A DNA stretch of 64,000 bases from Stenotrophomonas bentonitica (GTDB lineage Bacteria; Pseudomonadota; Gammaproteobacteria; Xanthomonadales; Xanthomonadaceae). The translations under genes and the position numbers were made by a program. The notes beneath the pieces are model-generated. The model was not told the DNA's origin. It worked only from the letters and a program-made list of their open reading frames with translations, and made no database searches. The stretch covers positions 1,550,001 through 1,614,000 of the forward strand of contig NZ_JAAZUH010000001.1 in the NCBI RefSeq assembly GCF_013185915.1, read 5' to 3'. Shown in pieces: positions 36,358 to 46,996 of the stretch (position 1 is the stretch's first letter; every line of letters starts with the position of its first letter).

Positions 36358-38111
36358 GGTCCTTCCCGTTTCCTGCGTTCGTTTTCCAGTTGGAACTTGG
36401 CCCGCAGCAGGCTGCCCGGGTCATCCGGCACCCGCCGCATCCAGGCCTCCACGGCCTGGCGCTGCTCGCGCTGCTGCGGCGTTTCGTTGGCCTGAGCGCG
36501 CTGCGCCGGGGTCTGGTCGGCCTTGCCCTGCTGGCGCTGCATCGCCTCGTCCATGCGCTGGCGCTGCGCGGCGTCGGCGCGCGCCTGCTCGGCCGGATCC
36601 GGCTTGCCCGGCTCGTTTTTCTGCTCTGCGTTGCCCTGCCCGCTCTGCGGCTCGCCCTGGTCGCCCTGCTTGCCCGGGTCCTGCTTCTGCTGCTGCGGGC
36701 TCTGCTGGTTCTTGCTCTGCTGGTTCTGCTGGTTCTGCTGGTTCTGCTGGTTCTGCTGGTTTTTCTGGTTCTGCTGCTGGTTCTGCTGCTGGTTCCCACC
36801 CTGCGGCGGCTTGCGCTTGCGCGCGGCGTCCACGGCGGCACGGTTGGCCACCGCATCGGGCATGCCCGGGCGCTGGCGCAGCGCATCGTCATAGGCGGCG
36901 ATGGCAGCGTCGTACTGGCCCTGGCGGGCGAGCGCGTTGCCCAGGTTGTAGTGCGCTTCGGGACCCTCGATGCCCTCGAACTGCTGCTGGGCAGCCGCGA
37001 AGTCGCCGCGGCGATAGGCGTCCACGCCGGCGGCAATCCGCTGCTGGTCGCGCTGGTCGTCGCGCTGCCACAGCGAGCGTTCGGCCGCGTGCACGGGCGC
37101 CGGCGCGGCCAGCGGCAGCAGCACGCACAGCACTGCAACAGCGGCGAGGCCGCGACGCCGGAAGGCCCACAGCGACAGCAGCATCAACGGCGGCAGCAGC
37201 CAGAAGCCTTCATCGCGCCAGGCCATGCGCTCGCCCTGCCGGCTCTGGCCTTCGCCGGCGCTGCTGCGCGGGGTGAGCACGCCCAGTGCACGCAGGTCGC
37301 CGTCGTCGTTGGCCACGGCGGCGTAGCGACCGCCGCCGGCATCGGCCACTGCACGCAGGCTGCCCGGCTCCAGCTGGGCGCGTTCGATCTGCCCGTCGCT
37401 GCTGCGGTAGGCGGCACCGGACGGCGTGCCCAGCCCCAGCACCGAGACCTGGAAGCCCTGCGCGCGTGCGGACGCGGCGGCGGCACGTGCCGCGTCGTCG
37501 GCGCGGTCGGTCAGCAGCAGGATGTCGCCGCCCTTGGCGCCGGACTGCTGCAGCAACAGCACGGCGGCTTCGATGGCACGGTCGGCGCGCTGGCCATCGC
37601 GCGGCATCACGTCGGGTGCGAGGGCGTCGAGGTACAGCGCTACGTTTGCGCGGTCGCCGGTCAACGGCGCCACCGTGTACGCGTCATCGGCATACGCCAG
37701 CAGGGCCAGTTCGCCGCCGCTGCGCTCGCGCAGCAGGGTGGCCAGCTTGGCCCGCGCCTGCAGCAGGCGCGACGGCGGCAGGTCGGTGGCGGTGACCCGC
37801 GAGGACAGGTCCAGCGCCACCACCAGCGGGGCCGGCGCCTGCCATAGCGGCTGCGGCAGCTGCCGCCAGCCCGGGCCGGCCAGCGCCAGCACGGCGAGCG
37901 TCCAGCCGAGCAGCAACAGCAGCAGGCCGCCCCATGCACGGCGACCGCCTGCGACCAGCAGGTGCGGCAGCAGGTGCGCGTCCACGTTGTGCCGCCATAC
38001 GCTGCTGCGACGCCGGCGCCAGTGCCAGAGCAGCGCGATCAGCGGCAGCGCGGCCAGCGCCCACAGCGCCTCGGGGCGTGCCAGGTGCAGCGGGATATCG
38101 AACAGGTTCAT
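36354..38111 (-). CDS. batB: BatB/BatC fusion: VWA domain plus TPR and Q/N-rich region
   Basis: A 585-residue protein that fuses BatB and BatC. Residues 1-80 hold two membrane segments, the VWA domain follows (about 95-275), then a third membrane segment near 325, and TPR-like repeats (AGVDAYRRGDFAAAQQQFEGI, AHYNLGNALARQGQYDAAIAAYDDAL). After that come a Gln/Asn-rich tract (about 445-490) and a charged C-terminal tail. The metal-site motif is D101-L-S-S-R105, in place of the usual DxSxS, so metal binding may be impaired. A 9-bp DNA repeat underlies the Q/N tract. It overlaps batA and batD by 4 nt each. Confidence 0.88.
   Translation of the reverse strand: MNLFDIPLHLARPEALWALAALPLIALLWHWRRRRSSVWRHNVDAHLLPHLLVAGGRRAWGGLLLLLLGWTLAVLALAGPGWRQLPQPLWQAPAPLVVALDLSSRVTATDLPPSRLLQARAKLATLLRERSGGELALLAYADDAYTVAPLTGDRANVALYLDALAPDVMPRDGQRADRAIEAAVLLLQQSGAKGGDILLLTDRADDAARAAAASARAQGFQVSVLGLGTPSGAAYRSSDGQIERAQLEPGSLRAVADAGGGRYAAVANDDGDLRALGVLTPRSSAGEGQSRQGERMAWRDEGFWLLPPLMLLSLWAFRRRGLAAVAVLCVLLPLAAPAPVHAAERSLWQRDDQRDQQRIAAGVDAYRRGDFAAAQQQFEGIEGPEAHYNLGNALARQGQYDAAIAAYDDALRQRPGMPDAVANRAAVDAARKRKPPQGGNQQQNQQQNQKNQQNQQNQQNQQNQQSKNQQSPQQQKQDPGKQGDQGEPQSGQGNAEQKNEPGKPDPAEQARADAAQRQRMDEAMQRQQGKADQTPAQRAQANETPQQREQRQAVEAWMRRVPDDPGSLLRAKFQLENERRKREGP
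36712..36800. repeat. 9-bp tandem repeat inside batBC
   Basis: At least four exact TGGTTCTGC units (36721-36756) plus degenerate and 12-bp variants on both sides. They code for an N-Q-Q repeat. The length stays in frame for any unit change of 9 bp, so this tract could vary between strains without breaking the gene. Confidence 0.8.
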
Positions 38112-39115
38112 GCCCAGCGCCTCGGCAGCAGCCAGGCCAGCGCGCCCAGCAGCATCGCCAGCGCAAGCGGCCACCCGTAGCGCTCGATGCGCGGGCGCAC
38201 CGCGGCACCGGCGGCGGTGATCGGTTCCAGCCGGTCCAGCTCGGCGTAAATGCCGGCCAGTTCGTCGGTGTTGCGTGCGCGGAAGGCGCGTCCGCCGGTC
38301 AGCTCGGCAATGCGGCGCAGGGTGGCTTCGTCGACCGGATCCTCCCCTGCCGCGATCTGCACGCCGAACAGGCTCATGCCACCGTCGCCGCCGAACGCCA
38401 CCGGGTACACCCGCACGCCTTCGGCCTTGGCCAGCTCGGCCGCGCGCAGCGGCGGCAGCACACCGGCGTTGCTCACCCCGTCGGTGAGCAGGATCAGTAC
38501 GCGCTGGCCTTCGGGCTGCTCGCGCAGGCGCTTGACCGCCAACGCGATGGCGTCGCCGATCGCGGTATCGCGCCCGGCCAGGCCGACCTCGCTGTCGGTG
38601 AGCTGGTTGCGCACGGTGGTCAGGTCGGCGGTGATCGGGGTCAGGGTGTAGGCGCGCTCGCCGAAGATCAGCAGACCGACGCGGTCGCCGGCGCGGCGGT
38701 CGAGGAAGTCGGCCAGCACCGCCTTGGCGGCGGACAGGCGCGGCACGACCTGGTTGCCCAGGGTCATGTCCGGCTCGCTCATGCTGCCGGAGACGTCGAC
38801 CGCGAGCATCATCTGCCGGCCCTGTTGCGGCGGTGCGATTGGTTCGCCCAGTTGCTGGGGGCGGGCCAGCGCCACGCACAGGCAGGCCCAGGCCAGCCAC
38901 AGCAGCAGGCGGCCGATGCGCCAGGCGGCGACGCCGTGGGCCTGGCCGAGGTCGGCCAGCGCGCCAGCGGCATACGGCACGCGCAGCGCGGGTCCGGCTA
39001 CCGCGCGACGCGGCCACCAGCGCATCAGCCACGGCAACGGCAGTGCGAGCAGCGCCCACGGCCAGGCCAGGTCGTCCAGCCACGGCAACAGCGACACCAG
39101 GCTCTGCGGCATCAT
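38108..39115 (-). CDS. batA: BatA-like VWA domain protein
   Basis: A 335-residue membrane protein with an N-terminal membrane pair (WPWALLALPLPWLM and LLLWLAWACLCVALA), a VWA domain and a C-terminal helix (WPLALAMLLGALAWLLP). The MIDAS is intact: AVDVSGSMSEPD, then Thr in the RDTAIGDAIALAV loop and LLTDGVSNAG. This contrasts with the altered site of the BatB partner encoded next. BatA and BatB probably form a complex at the membrane that is loaded by MoxR. The gene overlaps both neighbours by 4 nt. Confidence 0.92.
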   Translation of the reverse strand: MMPQSLVSLLPWLDDLAWPWALLALPLPWLMRWWPRRAVAGPALRVPYAAGALADLGQAHGVAAWRIGRLLLWLAWACLCVALARPQQLGEPIAPPQQGRQMMLAVDVSGSMSEPDMTLGNQVVPRLSAAKAVLADFLDRRAGDRVGLLIFGERAYTLTPITADLTTVRNQLTDSEVGLAGRDTAIGDAIALAVKRLREQPEGQRVLILLTDGVSNAGVLPPLRAAELAKAEGVRVYPVAFGGDGGMSLFGVQIAAGEDPVDEATLRRIAELTGGRAFRARNTDELAGIYAELDRLEPITAAGAAVRPRIERYGWPLALAMLLGALAWLLPRRWA

Positions 39116-39573
39116 CGTTTGCGCCCGCTGATCAGGGTCAGGAAACGCGCCCGCGCCAGGCTGCGCAGCCGGTCCACCTCATCAGGGTCCAGCGTGGGGC
39201 GGTAGGCGCCGTCCAGCAGCAGGCGGCCGTCACCATCGGAGAATGCGCGGCTGCCGGGGGCATCGAGGAATTCCAGCCAAGCCTGGCCCTGCAGCAGCTC
39301 GGCACCGGCCTGCCGACGGCGCGCGGCGCGGCGCAGCAGTTCGGCGATGGCCGCCACCTGGCCTGTGCCCGGCGCGGCGTCCTCGACGGTCGTGTCGAAC
39401 AGCTGCAGCCAACGCCGCTCGCGACGACGACGCAGTGCGCGCCAGGACCACAGCGCGAGCACGATGAGGGCCAGCACGCCCAGCACCAGCCACCAGCCCA
39501 GCGGCAGCGGCCACCACGACGGGTACGGTGGCAGGTGCACGTCGCGCAGCGGCAGCGAGGTGGCCGTGCTCAT
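39112..39573 (-). CDS. DUF4381 domain protein of the bat operon
   Basis: A 153-residue protein with one N-terminal membrane helix (WWLVLGVLALIVLALWSW) followed by a basic stretch (RRRRERR) and a small cytoplasmic domain with RRAARRRQAGAELLQGQAWLEFLD. This matches DUF4381 proteins, which lie between DUF58 and VWA genes in such operons. Its start overlaps the DUF58 stop by 4 nt. Function unknown beyond membership of the MoxR/Bat system. Confidence 0.85.
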   Translation of the reverse strand: MSTATSLPLRDVHLPPYPSWWPLPLGWWLVLGVLALIVLALWSWRALRRRRERRWLQLFDTTVEDAAPGTGQVAAIAELLRRAARRRQAGAELLQGQAWLEFLDAPGSRAFSDGDGRLLLDGAYRPTLDPDEVDRLRSLARARFLTLISGRKR

Positions 39574-40496
39574 GACACCACCGCCGATGGCAGCGGACCC
39601 AGCCAGCAGTCGCTGGCGTCGTCGGTGCTCACCACGTGCACCTGGATGCGGCGCGCGCCGAGGCTGCGCTGCAGCGCTTCCAGCGGTTCAACGAAACGGG
39701 CATGCCAGTGCGCACGCACGGCGCTGTCGTGCAGGTCGAGCACCACCGGGCGTCCCTGCGACAGAAACGGCAGCACCGCGTCGGGCGGCGCCAGTTCGAG
39801 CGGGTCGGCCAGCAGCATCAGCTGCACTTCGTGGTGCATGGCCAGCGCGGTCCAGCGTGGAATGTCGATGGCGGCCGCGCGTGCAGGATCGGCCAGCACC
39901 ACCACCCGGGCTCCGGGCCGGAGCACGCGCGCAGCCTGCTGCAGGGCGGCGTCCAGGCCGGCGTCGTCGGCCGGCGGTGCCGCGTACCAGCGGGTCAAAG
40001 CATCGAGCACGCGCAGCACGCCACGGGTGCCACCGGCGGGTGCGATCGGCGCTTCGCTGCGGCTGCCGCGCAGGGCGCTGAGGCGGTCGCCCTGGCGCTG
40101 CGCCAGCCATGCGGCGACCGCGCCGACGCGGGCGGCCTGCACCGACTTGAAGCGCACGCGGGTGCCGAAGTACAGCACCGGGTCGGTGTCGGCCACCAGC
40201 AGGGTCAGGCGTTCGCGTTCGGCCTGGAACAGCTTGGTGTGGGCACGGCCGGTGCGCGCGGTCACCCGCCAGTCGATGTGGCGGGCGTCGTCTCCGGGGA
40301 CGTACTCGCGCGACTCTGCGTATTCCATGCCGCGCCCACGCATCGGCGACGGCGCCTGGCCGGCATGGGCCAGGCGTCCGCGTCGCGCCGGTGCGAGCCG
40401 GTGCGCGCTGCCGCGCAGCGCCACCAGCTCGGCCAGGCTCGGCTGCACGCCATCGCCTGCCAGCGCGGTGGCCGGGGTGTGGTCGGGACCGTGCAT
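39570..40496 (-). CDS. DUF58 domain protein of the bat operon
   Basis: A 308-residue cytoplasmic protein with the DUF58 signature [30 protein letters not shown], cut here into the order G-R-G, RxYxPGDDxRxIDW. The downstream half has a degenerate VWA-like fold ([26 protein letters not shown]). These proteins are MoxR partners. The ATG at 40496 is chosen because it lies 7 nt after the moxR stop; earlier in-frame codons overlap moxR and are out of character. Confidence 0.87.
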   Translation of the reverse strand: MHGPDHTPATALAGDGVQPSLAELVALRGSAHRLAPARRGRLAHAGQAPSPMRGRGMEYAESREYVPGDDARHIDWRVTARTGRAHTKLFQAERERLTLLVADTDPVLYFGTRVRFKSVQAARVGAVAAWLAQRQGDRLSALRGSRSEAPIAPAGGTRGVLRVLDALTRWYAAPPADDAGLDAALQQAARVLRPGARVVVLADPARAAAIDIPRWTALAMHHEVQLMLLADPLELAPPDAVLPFLSQGRPVVLDLHDSAVRAHWHARFVEPLEALQRSLGARRIQVHVVSTDDASDCWLGPLPSAVVS

Positions 40497-40503
40497 GCCG
40501 GGC

Positions 40504-41535
<1,032 letters not shown>

Positions 41536-41623
41536 GGGTCCATCTGACCACGCGACAGGCGTAAGGTTCCGCACCCATGATGGCAGGCCCGGCCCGGCTG
41601 CGGGATCAAGATTGCCTGAACGC

Positions 41624-41654
41624 GAAAAGGGCCGCACGGTGGCGGCCCTTTCGC
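41624..41654 (-). terminator. Terminator of the pilMNOPQ operon
   Basis: Stem AAAGGGCCGC/GCGGCCCTTT with a 6-nt loop, extended by GCG/CGC pairs with one bulge. On the minus strand the trailing arm gives TTTTCGC. It lies 20-50 nt beyond the pilQ stop. Confidence 0.75.
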
Positions 41655-41673
41655 TGTACTGCGGTGGCGGGAC

Positions 41674-43677
41674 TCAGTTGGTCTTGGCCACGCGCAGCAC
41701 CTTCGGGGTGACGAAGACCAGCAGTTCGGCCTTGTCCTTGTTGCGGCTGCGCTTCTTGAACAGGTTGCCGAGGAACGGCACGTCGCCCAGGAACGGCACC
41801 TTGTTGACGCTGTTGCGGTCGGTGAACTCGTACACGCCACCGATCACGACGGTCTGGCCATCGTCGACCAGCACCGCGGTGTTCACTTCGCGGCGGTTGA
41901 TCGTCGGCACCTGGCCGTAGCCTTCCAGCACGATGTAGCTTTCGACTTCATCCTTCTTGACCGACATGTTCAGGAACACGCGATTGTCGTTGGTGATGGT
42001 CGGGGTGACCTTCAGTTCCAGCAGCACTTCCTTGAACTGCACGTTCGGGGTCGCCGCCTGGCCACCGGTGCCGCCGGTGATGGTGACGTAGCCGATTTCC
42101 TTACCCTGCTTGATCACCGCTTCGCGCTGGTTGGTGGTGACCACGCGCGGGTTGGAGATCACTTCACCACGCGATTCCTGCTGCATGGCCGACAGCTCCA
42201 CGTCCAGCAGGTAGCCGGCGTTGAGGATCGACAGTGCCAGCGAACCCGGGTTGAGGGTGCTTGCGACCGGCAGGTTCCAGTTCAGGCCACCGGTGTTGAT
42301 GGTGCGCGGCGGACGCACCGGCACGGGACCGGTACCGCCACCTGCAGCCCACTCGTTCAGCGCTTCCTGGTACTCGGTGGCGTTTTCGCCGTCGCTGGTG
42401 ATGTTGCTGTGGTTGGTGGTGGTGTTGCCACTGAAGTACACGTTGTCGCGGCTGCCGGTGATGCCGAACTTGGCACCCAGTTCACGCGCGAAGGTGTCGG
42501 TGGCGATCACGATGCGGCTTTCGATCAGCACCTGGTCGACCGGGCGGTCAATCACGCTGATCAGCTCGCGCATGCGCGCAACCTTCTTGGGGATGTCGCT
42601 GATCATCAGCGTATTGGTGCGCTCGTCGGCCACCAGGCGACCGCGCGAAGACAGGAAACCGCTGTCTTCCTGCGACGAGCCGCCGCTACCGCCACCACCA
42701 CCGCCACCGCTGCTGCCGCCGATGCCCTTGGCCTCGGTCAGCGCTTTGAAGATCTGCGCGGCGTTGTGATAGTTGATCTGGACGTACTCGGTAACCAGGT
42801 CCACGCGCTGGTCGATCGCGATGCGCGCGTCTTCCTTGTCTTGCTCGAACTTGGCCAGCTCCGGCTGCGGTGCGACCCAGATCACGCCGCCTTCGCGACG
42901 CTTGTCCAGGCCCTTGGCACGCAGCACGATGTCCAGTGCCTGGTCCCACGGCACGTTGACCAGGCGCAGGGTGACGTTGCCCGCGACGCTGTCGGAGGCC
43001 ACGATGTTCAGGTTGGACTCTTCGGCGATCAACTGCAGCACGGTGCGCACCGGCACGTCCTGGAAGTTGAAGGTCACCGGCTTGCCGCTGTAGCCGCGCT
43101 GGGCAACCGCCGCAGCCGCCTGGGTCACCGTGGTCGCGTTGATCGCACCGGTGGCAGGAGCGCTCTTGCGCGGGCTGATCTCGACCACGTACTCGTTGCC
43201 GGTCTGGTAGGCCAGCGACTCGAACGCGGTGCTGGTGTTGAGCACCAGCTGGGTACCGCCGCCATACGGCTTCGGGTCGATGCGCTGCACCGGGGTGGCG
43301 AAATCGACGACGTTGATCGACTTCTGCAGGGTGTCCGGCAGGGTCGCGTTGCCGATGTCGACCACGACGCTGTTGCCCTGGGTGCGAAGGTCCGGGTTGG
43401 CGCCGGCACCGTCGAACTGCAGGATGAGGCGGCCGCTGCCGTCTTCACCGCGCTTGAAGTCGATCTTGGACACCGCCAGCGAAGCCGGTGCGGCGGCCGG
43501 CGTGGCGCCGGCCCCCTGGGTGGTTGCCGCTGCGGCCGGCGTGGCCGCCAACAGCGTGCCATTGGCCACCATGAGCGCGACTCCCAGCGCGCACAGGTGG
43601 ATCAGCTTCGGGCGCCGGACGGAGCGCTGCAGCATGGCGTTGGAAAAGGTCATCGTGCTATCCCCATAATCATTCAT
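41674..43677 (-). CDS. pilQ: Type IV pilus secretin PilQ
   Basis: A 667-residue outer-membrane secretin through which the type IV pilus passes. A signal region (IHLCALGVALMVANGTLLAATP) leads to AMIN-type domains (about 65-160, binding peptidoglycan), the N0/STN domain (KPVTFNFQDVPVRTVLQLIAEESN), an N1 domain with a glycine-serine run of 16 residues, and the C-terminal secretin barrel (from about 480, with VEVISNPRVVTTN and VPFLGDVPFLGNLFK). The start overlaps the pilP stop by 4 nt; a second ATG eight codons later is possible. It is the last gene of pilMNOPQ. Confidence 0.96.
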   Translation of the reverse strand: MNDYGDSTMTFSNAMLQRSVRRPKLIHLCALGVALMVANGTLLAATPAAAATTQGAGATPAAAPASLAVSKIDFKRGEDGSGRLILQFDGAGANPDLRTQGNSVVVDIGNATLPDTLQKSINVVDFATPVQRIDPKPYGGGTQLVLNTSTAFESLAYQTGNEYVVEISPRKSAPATGAINATTVTQAAAAVAQRGYSGKPVTFNFQDVPVRTVLQLIAEESNLNIVASDSVAGNVTLRLVNVPWDQALDIVLRAKGLDKRREGGVIWVAPQPELAKFEQDKEDARIAIDQRVDLVTEYVQINYHNAAQIFKALTEAKGIGGSSGGGGGGGSGGSSQEDSGFLSSRGRLVADERTNTLMISDIPKKVARMRELISVIDRPVDQVLIESRIVIATDTFARELGAKFGITGSRDNVYFSGNTTTNHSNITSDGENATEYQEALNEWAAGGGTGPVPVRPPRTINTGGLNWNLPVASTLNPGSLALSILNAGYLLDVELSAMQQESRGEVISNPRVVTTNQREAVIKQGKEIGYVTITGGTGGQAATPNVQFKEVLLELKVTPTITNDNRVFLNMSVKKDEVESYIVLEGYGQVPTINRREVNTAVLVDDGQTVVIGGVYEFTDRNSVNKVPFLGDVPFLGNLFKKRSRNKDKAELLVFVTPKVLRVAKTN

Positions 43678-44210
43678 TGATCTTCAAGCGCGATCGATGC
43701 AGGCCGTTCCAGCCAGCCGCCCGCGCCATCCGGCACCAGTTCAATCAGTTCGATCCGGTCTTCGAAGACCCCGGTCACGCGACCATCGCTCTGCCCCATG
43801 TAGACCCCCGGACGCACCCGATAGGTGACCTTGTCCGGTGCCATCACCAGCGCGACCAGTCCGCCACCGTTGCCGATCGAACCGACCATGTCCAAGGCAT
43901 CCAGCGGGAAGGCTTCCAGCGGCTCCTTGCGGCGGTTCGGATCCGGGCGCAGGCCCGAACCACCGGCCTGGGGGTTGGCCCAGGCGTCGGTGAACGGGTC
44001 ACGCATGCCCTGCGCGGAGTATTCGAAGGTCTCGAACTGCTGCATGACCGGCAGCGGTTCGAGCGGCGGTGCCGGGCGTGCGCGCACGTCGGCGGTCCAC
44101 TTCTCCAGGTTCGGCGCGTCGCCGGGGGTGCTGGAGATGCTGCGCGCGCAGCCCGCCAGCAGCACCAGCATCAGCAGTCCACAGATGCGTGCGGTGTAGG
44201 CAAGGTTCAT
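43674..44210 (-). CDS. pilP: Type IV pilus assembly lipoprotein PilP
   Basis: A 178-residue inner-membrane lipoprotein with lipobox LAGC in GLLMLVLLAGCARS. The HR domain contains FEYSAQGMRDPF, then a Pro/Arg linker and the conserved DMVGSIGNGGGLVALVMAPD with VRPGVYMGQSDGRVTGV. PilP links the PilNO complex to PilQ. It overlaps pilO and pilQ by 4 nt each. Confidence 0.95.
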   Translation of the reverse strand: MNLAYTARICGLLMLVLLAGCARSISSTPGDAPNLEKWTADVRARPAPPLEPLPVMQQFETFEYSAQGMRDPFTDAWANPQAGGSGLRPDPNRRKEPLEAFPLDALDMVGSIGNGGGLVALVMAPDKVTYRVRPGVYMGQSDGRVTGVFEDRIELIELVPDGAGGWLERPASIALEDQ

Positions 44211-44878
44211 GGCTTGCCTCCGTTCGCAGCAGCGGTCTGGGCGGCAGCTTTTTCCTGCGCTTCCATTTCCACGTCGTCCAGGTACCGGTAGGTCTTGACC
44301 GTACCGGACAGCTCCAGCGCGCCACTGCGTGCGGTGATGCCGGTCTTGGGGTCCTTGGGCTTGAGGTTGATGTCGTGCATGGTCAGGATGACCACGCGCG
44401 GCAGCGAGGCCACGCCGCTGACGAAGGCGCCGAACTGGTGGTAACTGCCCACCATGCGCAGGGCGATCGGCTTTTCGGCGTAGAACTCCTTGGGCACTTC
44501 CTCACCGGGCTGGAACAGCTCGTTGACCAGGCCGCTGGACAATGCGGTCTGCGAGATGTCGATGATCAGGTCCGGCATTTCGGTCTTGCTGGGCAGCTGG
44601 CGCAGCATCTGCTGCAGCACCTGCTCCATCTGGGCCAGCTGCTGTTTCAGCGGCTCCAGGTTGACCGCGCGGCCCTGTTCCTTCTCGAAGTCCGCGCGCA
44701 GGCCGACTTCGGTGCGTTCCAGGGTTTCAAGCTCTTCGCGCTTGCCGCTGATGAGGACGAACCAGGCCAGGACGATGATCAGCAGCGACAGCAGCGCGCA
44801 GAAGACGATCTTGGCCTGCTGCGGCCAGCTGCCGATGTTGTTGAAGTCCAGGTCCTTCATGTTGACTTTCTTGCTCAT
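44207..44878 (-). CDS. pilO: Type IV pilus assembly protein PilO
   Basis: A 223-residue bitopic inner-membrane protein. After a short cytoplasmic start (MSKKVNMKDLDFNNIGSWPQ) comes one helix (IVFCALLSLLIIVLAWFVLI), a coiled-coil region (REELETLERTEVGLRADFEKEQG... QQLAQMEQVLQQML) and the periplasmic ferredoxin-like domain with FQPGEEVPKEFYAEKPIALRM. PilO pairs with PilN in the alignment complex. It overlaps both neighbours by 4 nt. Confidence 0.95.
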   Translation of the reverse strand: MSKKVNMKDLDFNNIGSWPQQAKIVFCALLSLLIIVLAWFVLISGKREELETLERTEVGLRADFEKEQGRAVNLEPLKQQLAQMEQVLQQMLRQLPSKTEMPDLIIDISQTALSSGLVNELFQPGEEVPKEFYAEKPIALRMVGSYHQFGAFVSGVASLPRVVILTMHDINLKPKDPKTGITARSGALELSGTVKTYRYLDDVEMEAQEKAAAQTAAANGGKP

Positions 44879-45713
44879 GCGGCCCCCTTCTGCGGCGCGC
44901 TGGACGCCGCCGGTTGCGTTGCCGGGGCAGGAACGATGCGGCTGCCAGCGGGTGCCGGTGCGGCCGGAGCCGGAGCCGGAGCCGGAGCCTGCGCCGGTGC
45001 ATCAGCAGGTGCCGGAGCGGTGCCCGGCGCCGGGGCCAGCGGTGCCACGGCCGGGGCGGTGGCCGGGGCGGCATTCGGATCGGCACCCGGCGTGACCGCG
45101 CTGCCGTCCGGCGCCAGGCCGTCGACCGCTTCGCTCTGTGCCGGCAGCGTCACCTTGACCACGAACACGTACGGCAGCGCCGAGATGTCCGCGACCGGGC
45201 CGACCACCTTGTCCTTCTCTTCTTCCGGCTTGCGGGCTTCGATCACCGACAGTTCCGGCTTGGTCATCCAGCCCGAGCTTTCCAGGTTGCGCATGTACGC
45301 GCTGACCCGGGCGTTGGACTGGGTGCGGCCTTCCAGGGTCAGGATGTCGCCTTCCTGCTTCAGCGCGGTCAGCACAAGCCCATCGGGGATGGTCCGGACC
45401 AGCGCGTCGAACAGGTGCACCATCTGCGAACGCTTGGCCTGCAGCTGCTCGATCACCTTCTTGCGGGCCAGCAGGCGATCGCGCTGGCGGTCCAGGCGGT
45501 CGATCTCCTTGTTCTGCTCCTTGACCTTGGCGATCTCGGCCTGCAGGAACATGTTGCGATCTTCCTGGCCGCTGATCTGGCGGTCGTAGTAGAACCAGAT
45601 CAGCCCGGACAGCACGACGCCGGCGATGGCGGCGAAGCCCAGCATGGTCATGAACTCGCGCTGGCGTTGCTTGCGCCGTTCGGCGCGCCAGGGCAATAGA
45701 TTGATTCTTGCCA

Positions 45714-45714
<1 letters not shown>
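44875..45714 (-). CDS. pilN: Type IV pilus assembly protein PilN
   Basis: A 279-residue bitopic protein. The N-terminal MARINLLPWR is the conserved motif that binds PilM in the cytoplasm, followed by a helix (FAAIAGVVLSGLIWFYY), a coiled coil (EIAKVKEQNKEIDRLDRQRDR) and a periplasmic domain. A C-terminal Ala/Pro-rich tail of about 80 residues is longer than in typical PilN proteins of about 200 residues. The ATG at 45714 shares a base with the pilM stop (TGATG). Upstream in-frame codons overlap pilM and are rejected. Confidence 0.95.
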
Positions 45715-46996
<1,282 letters not shown>

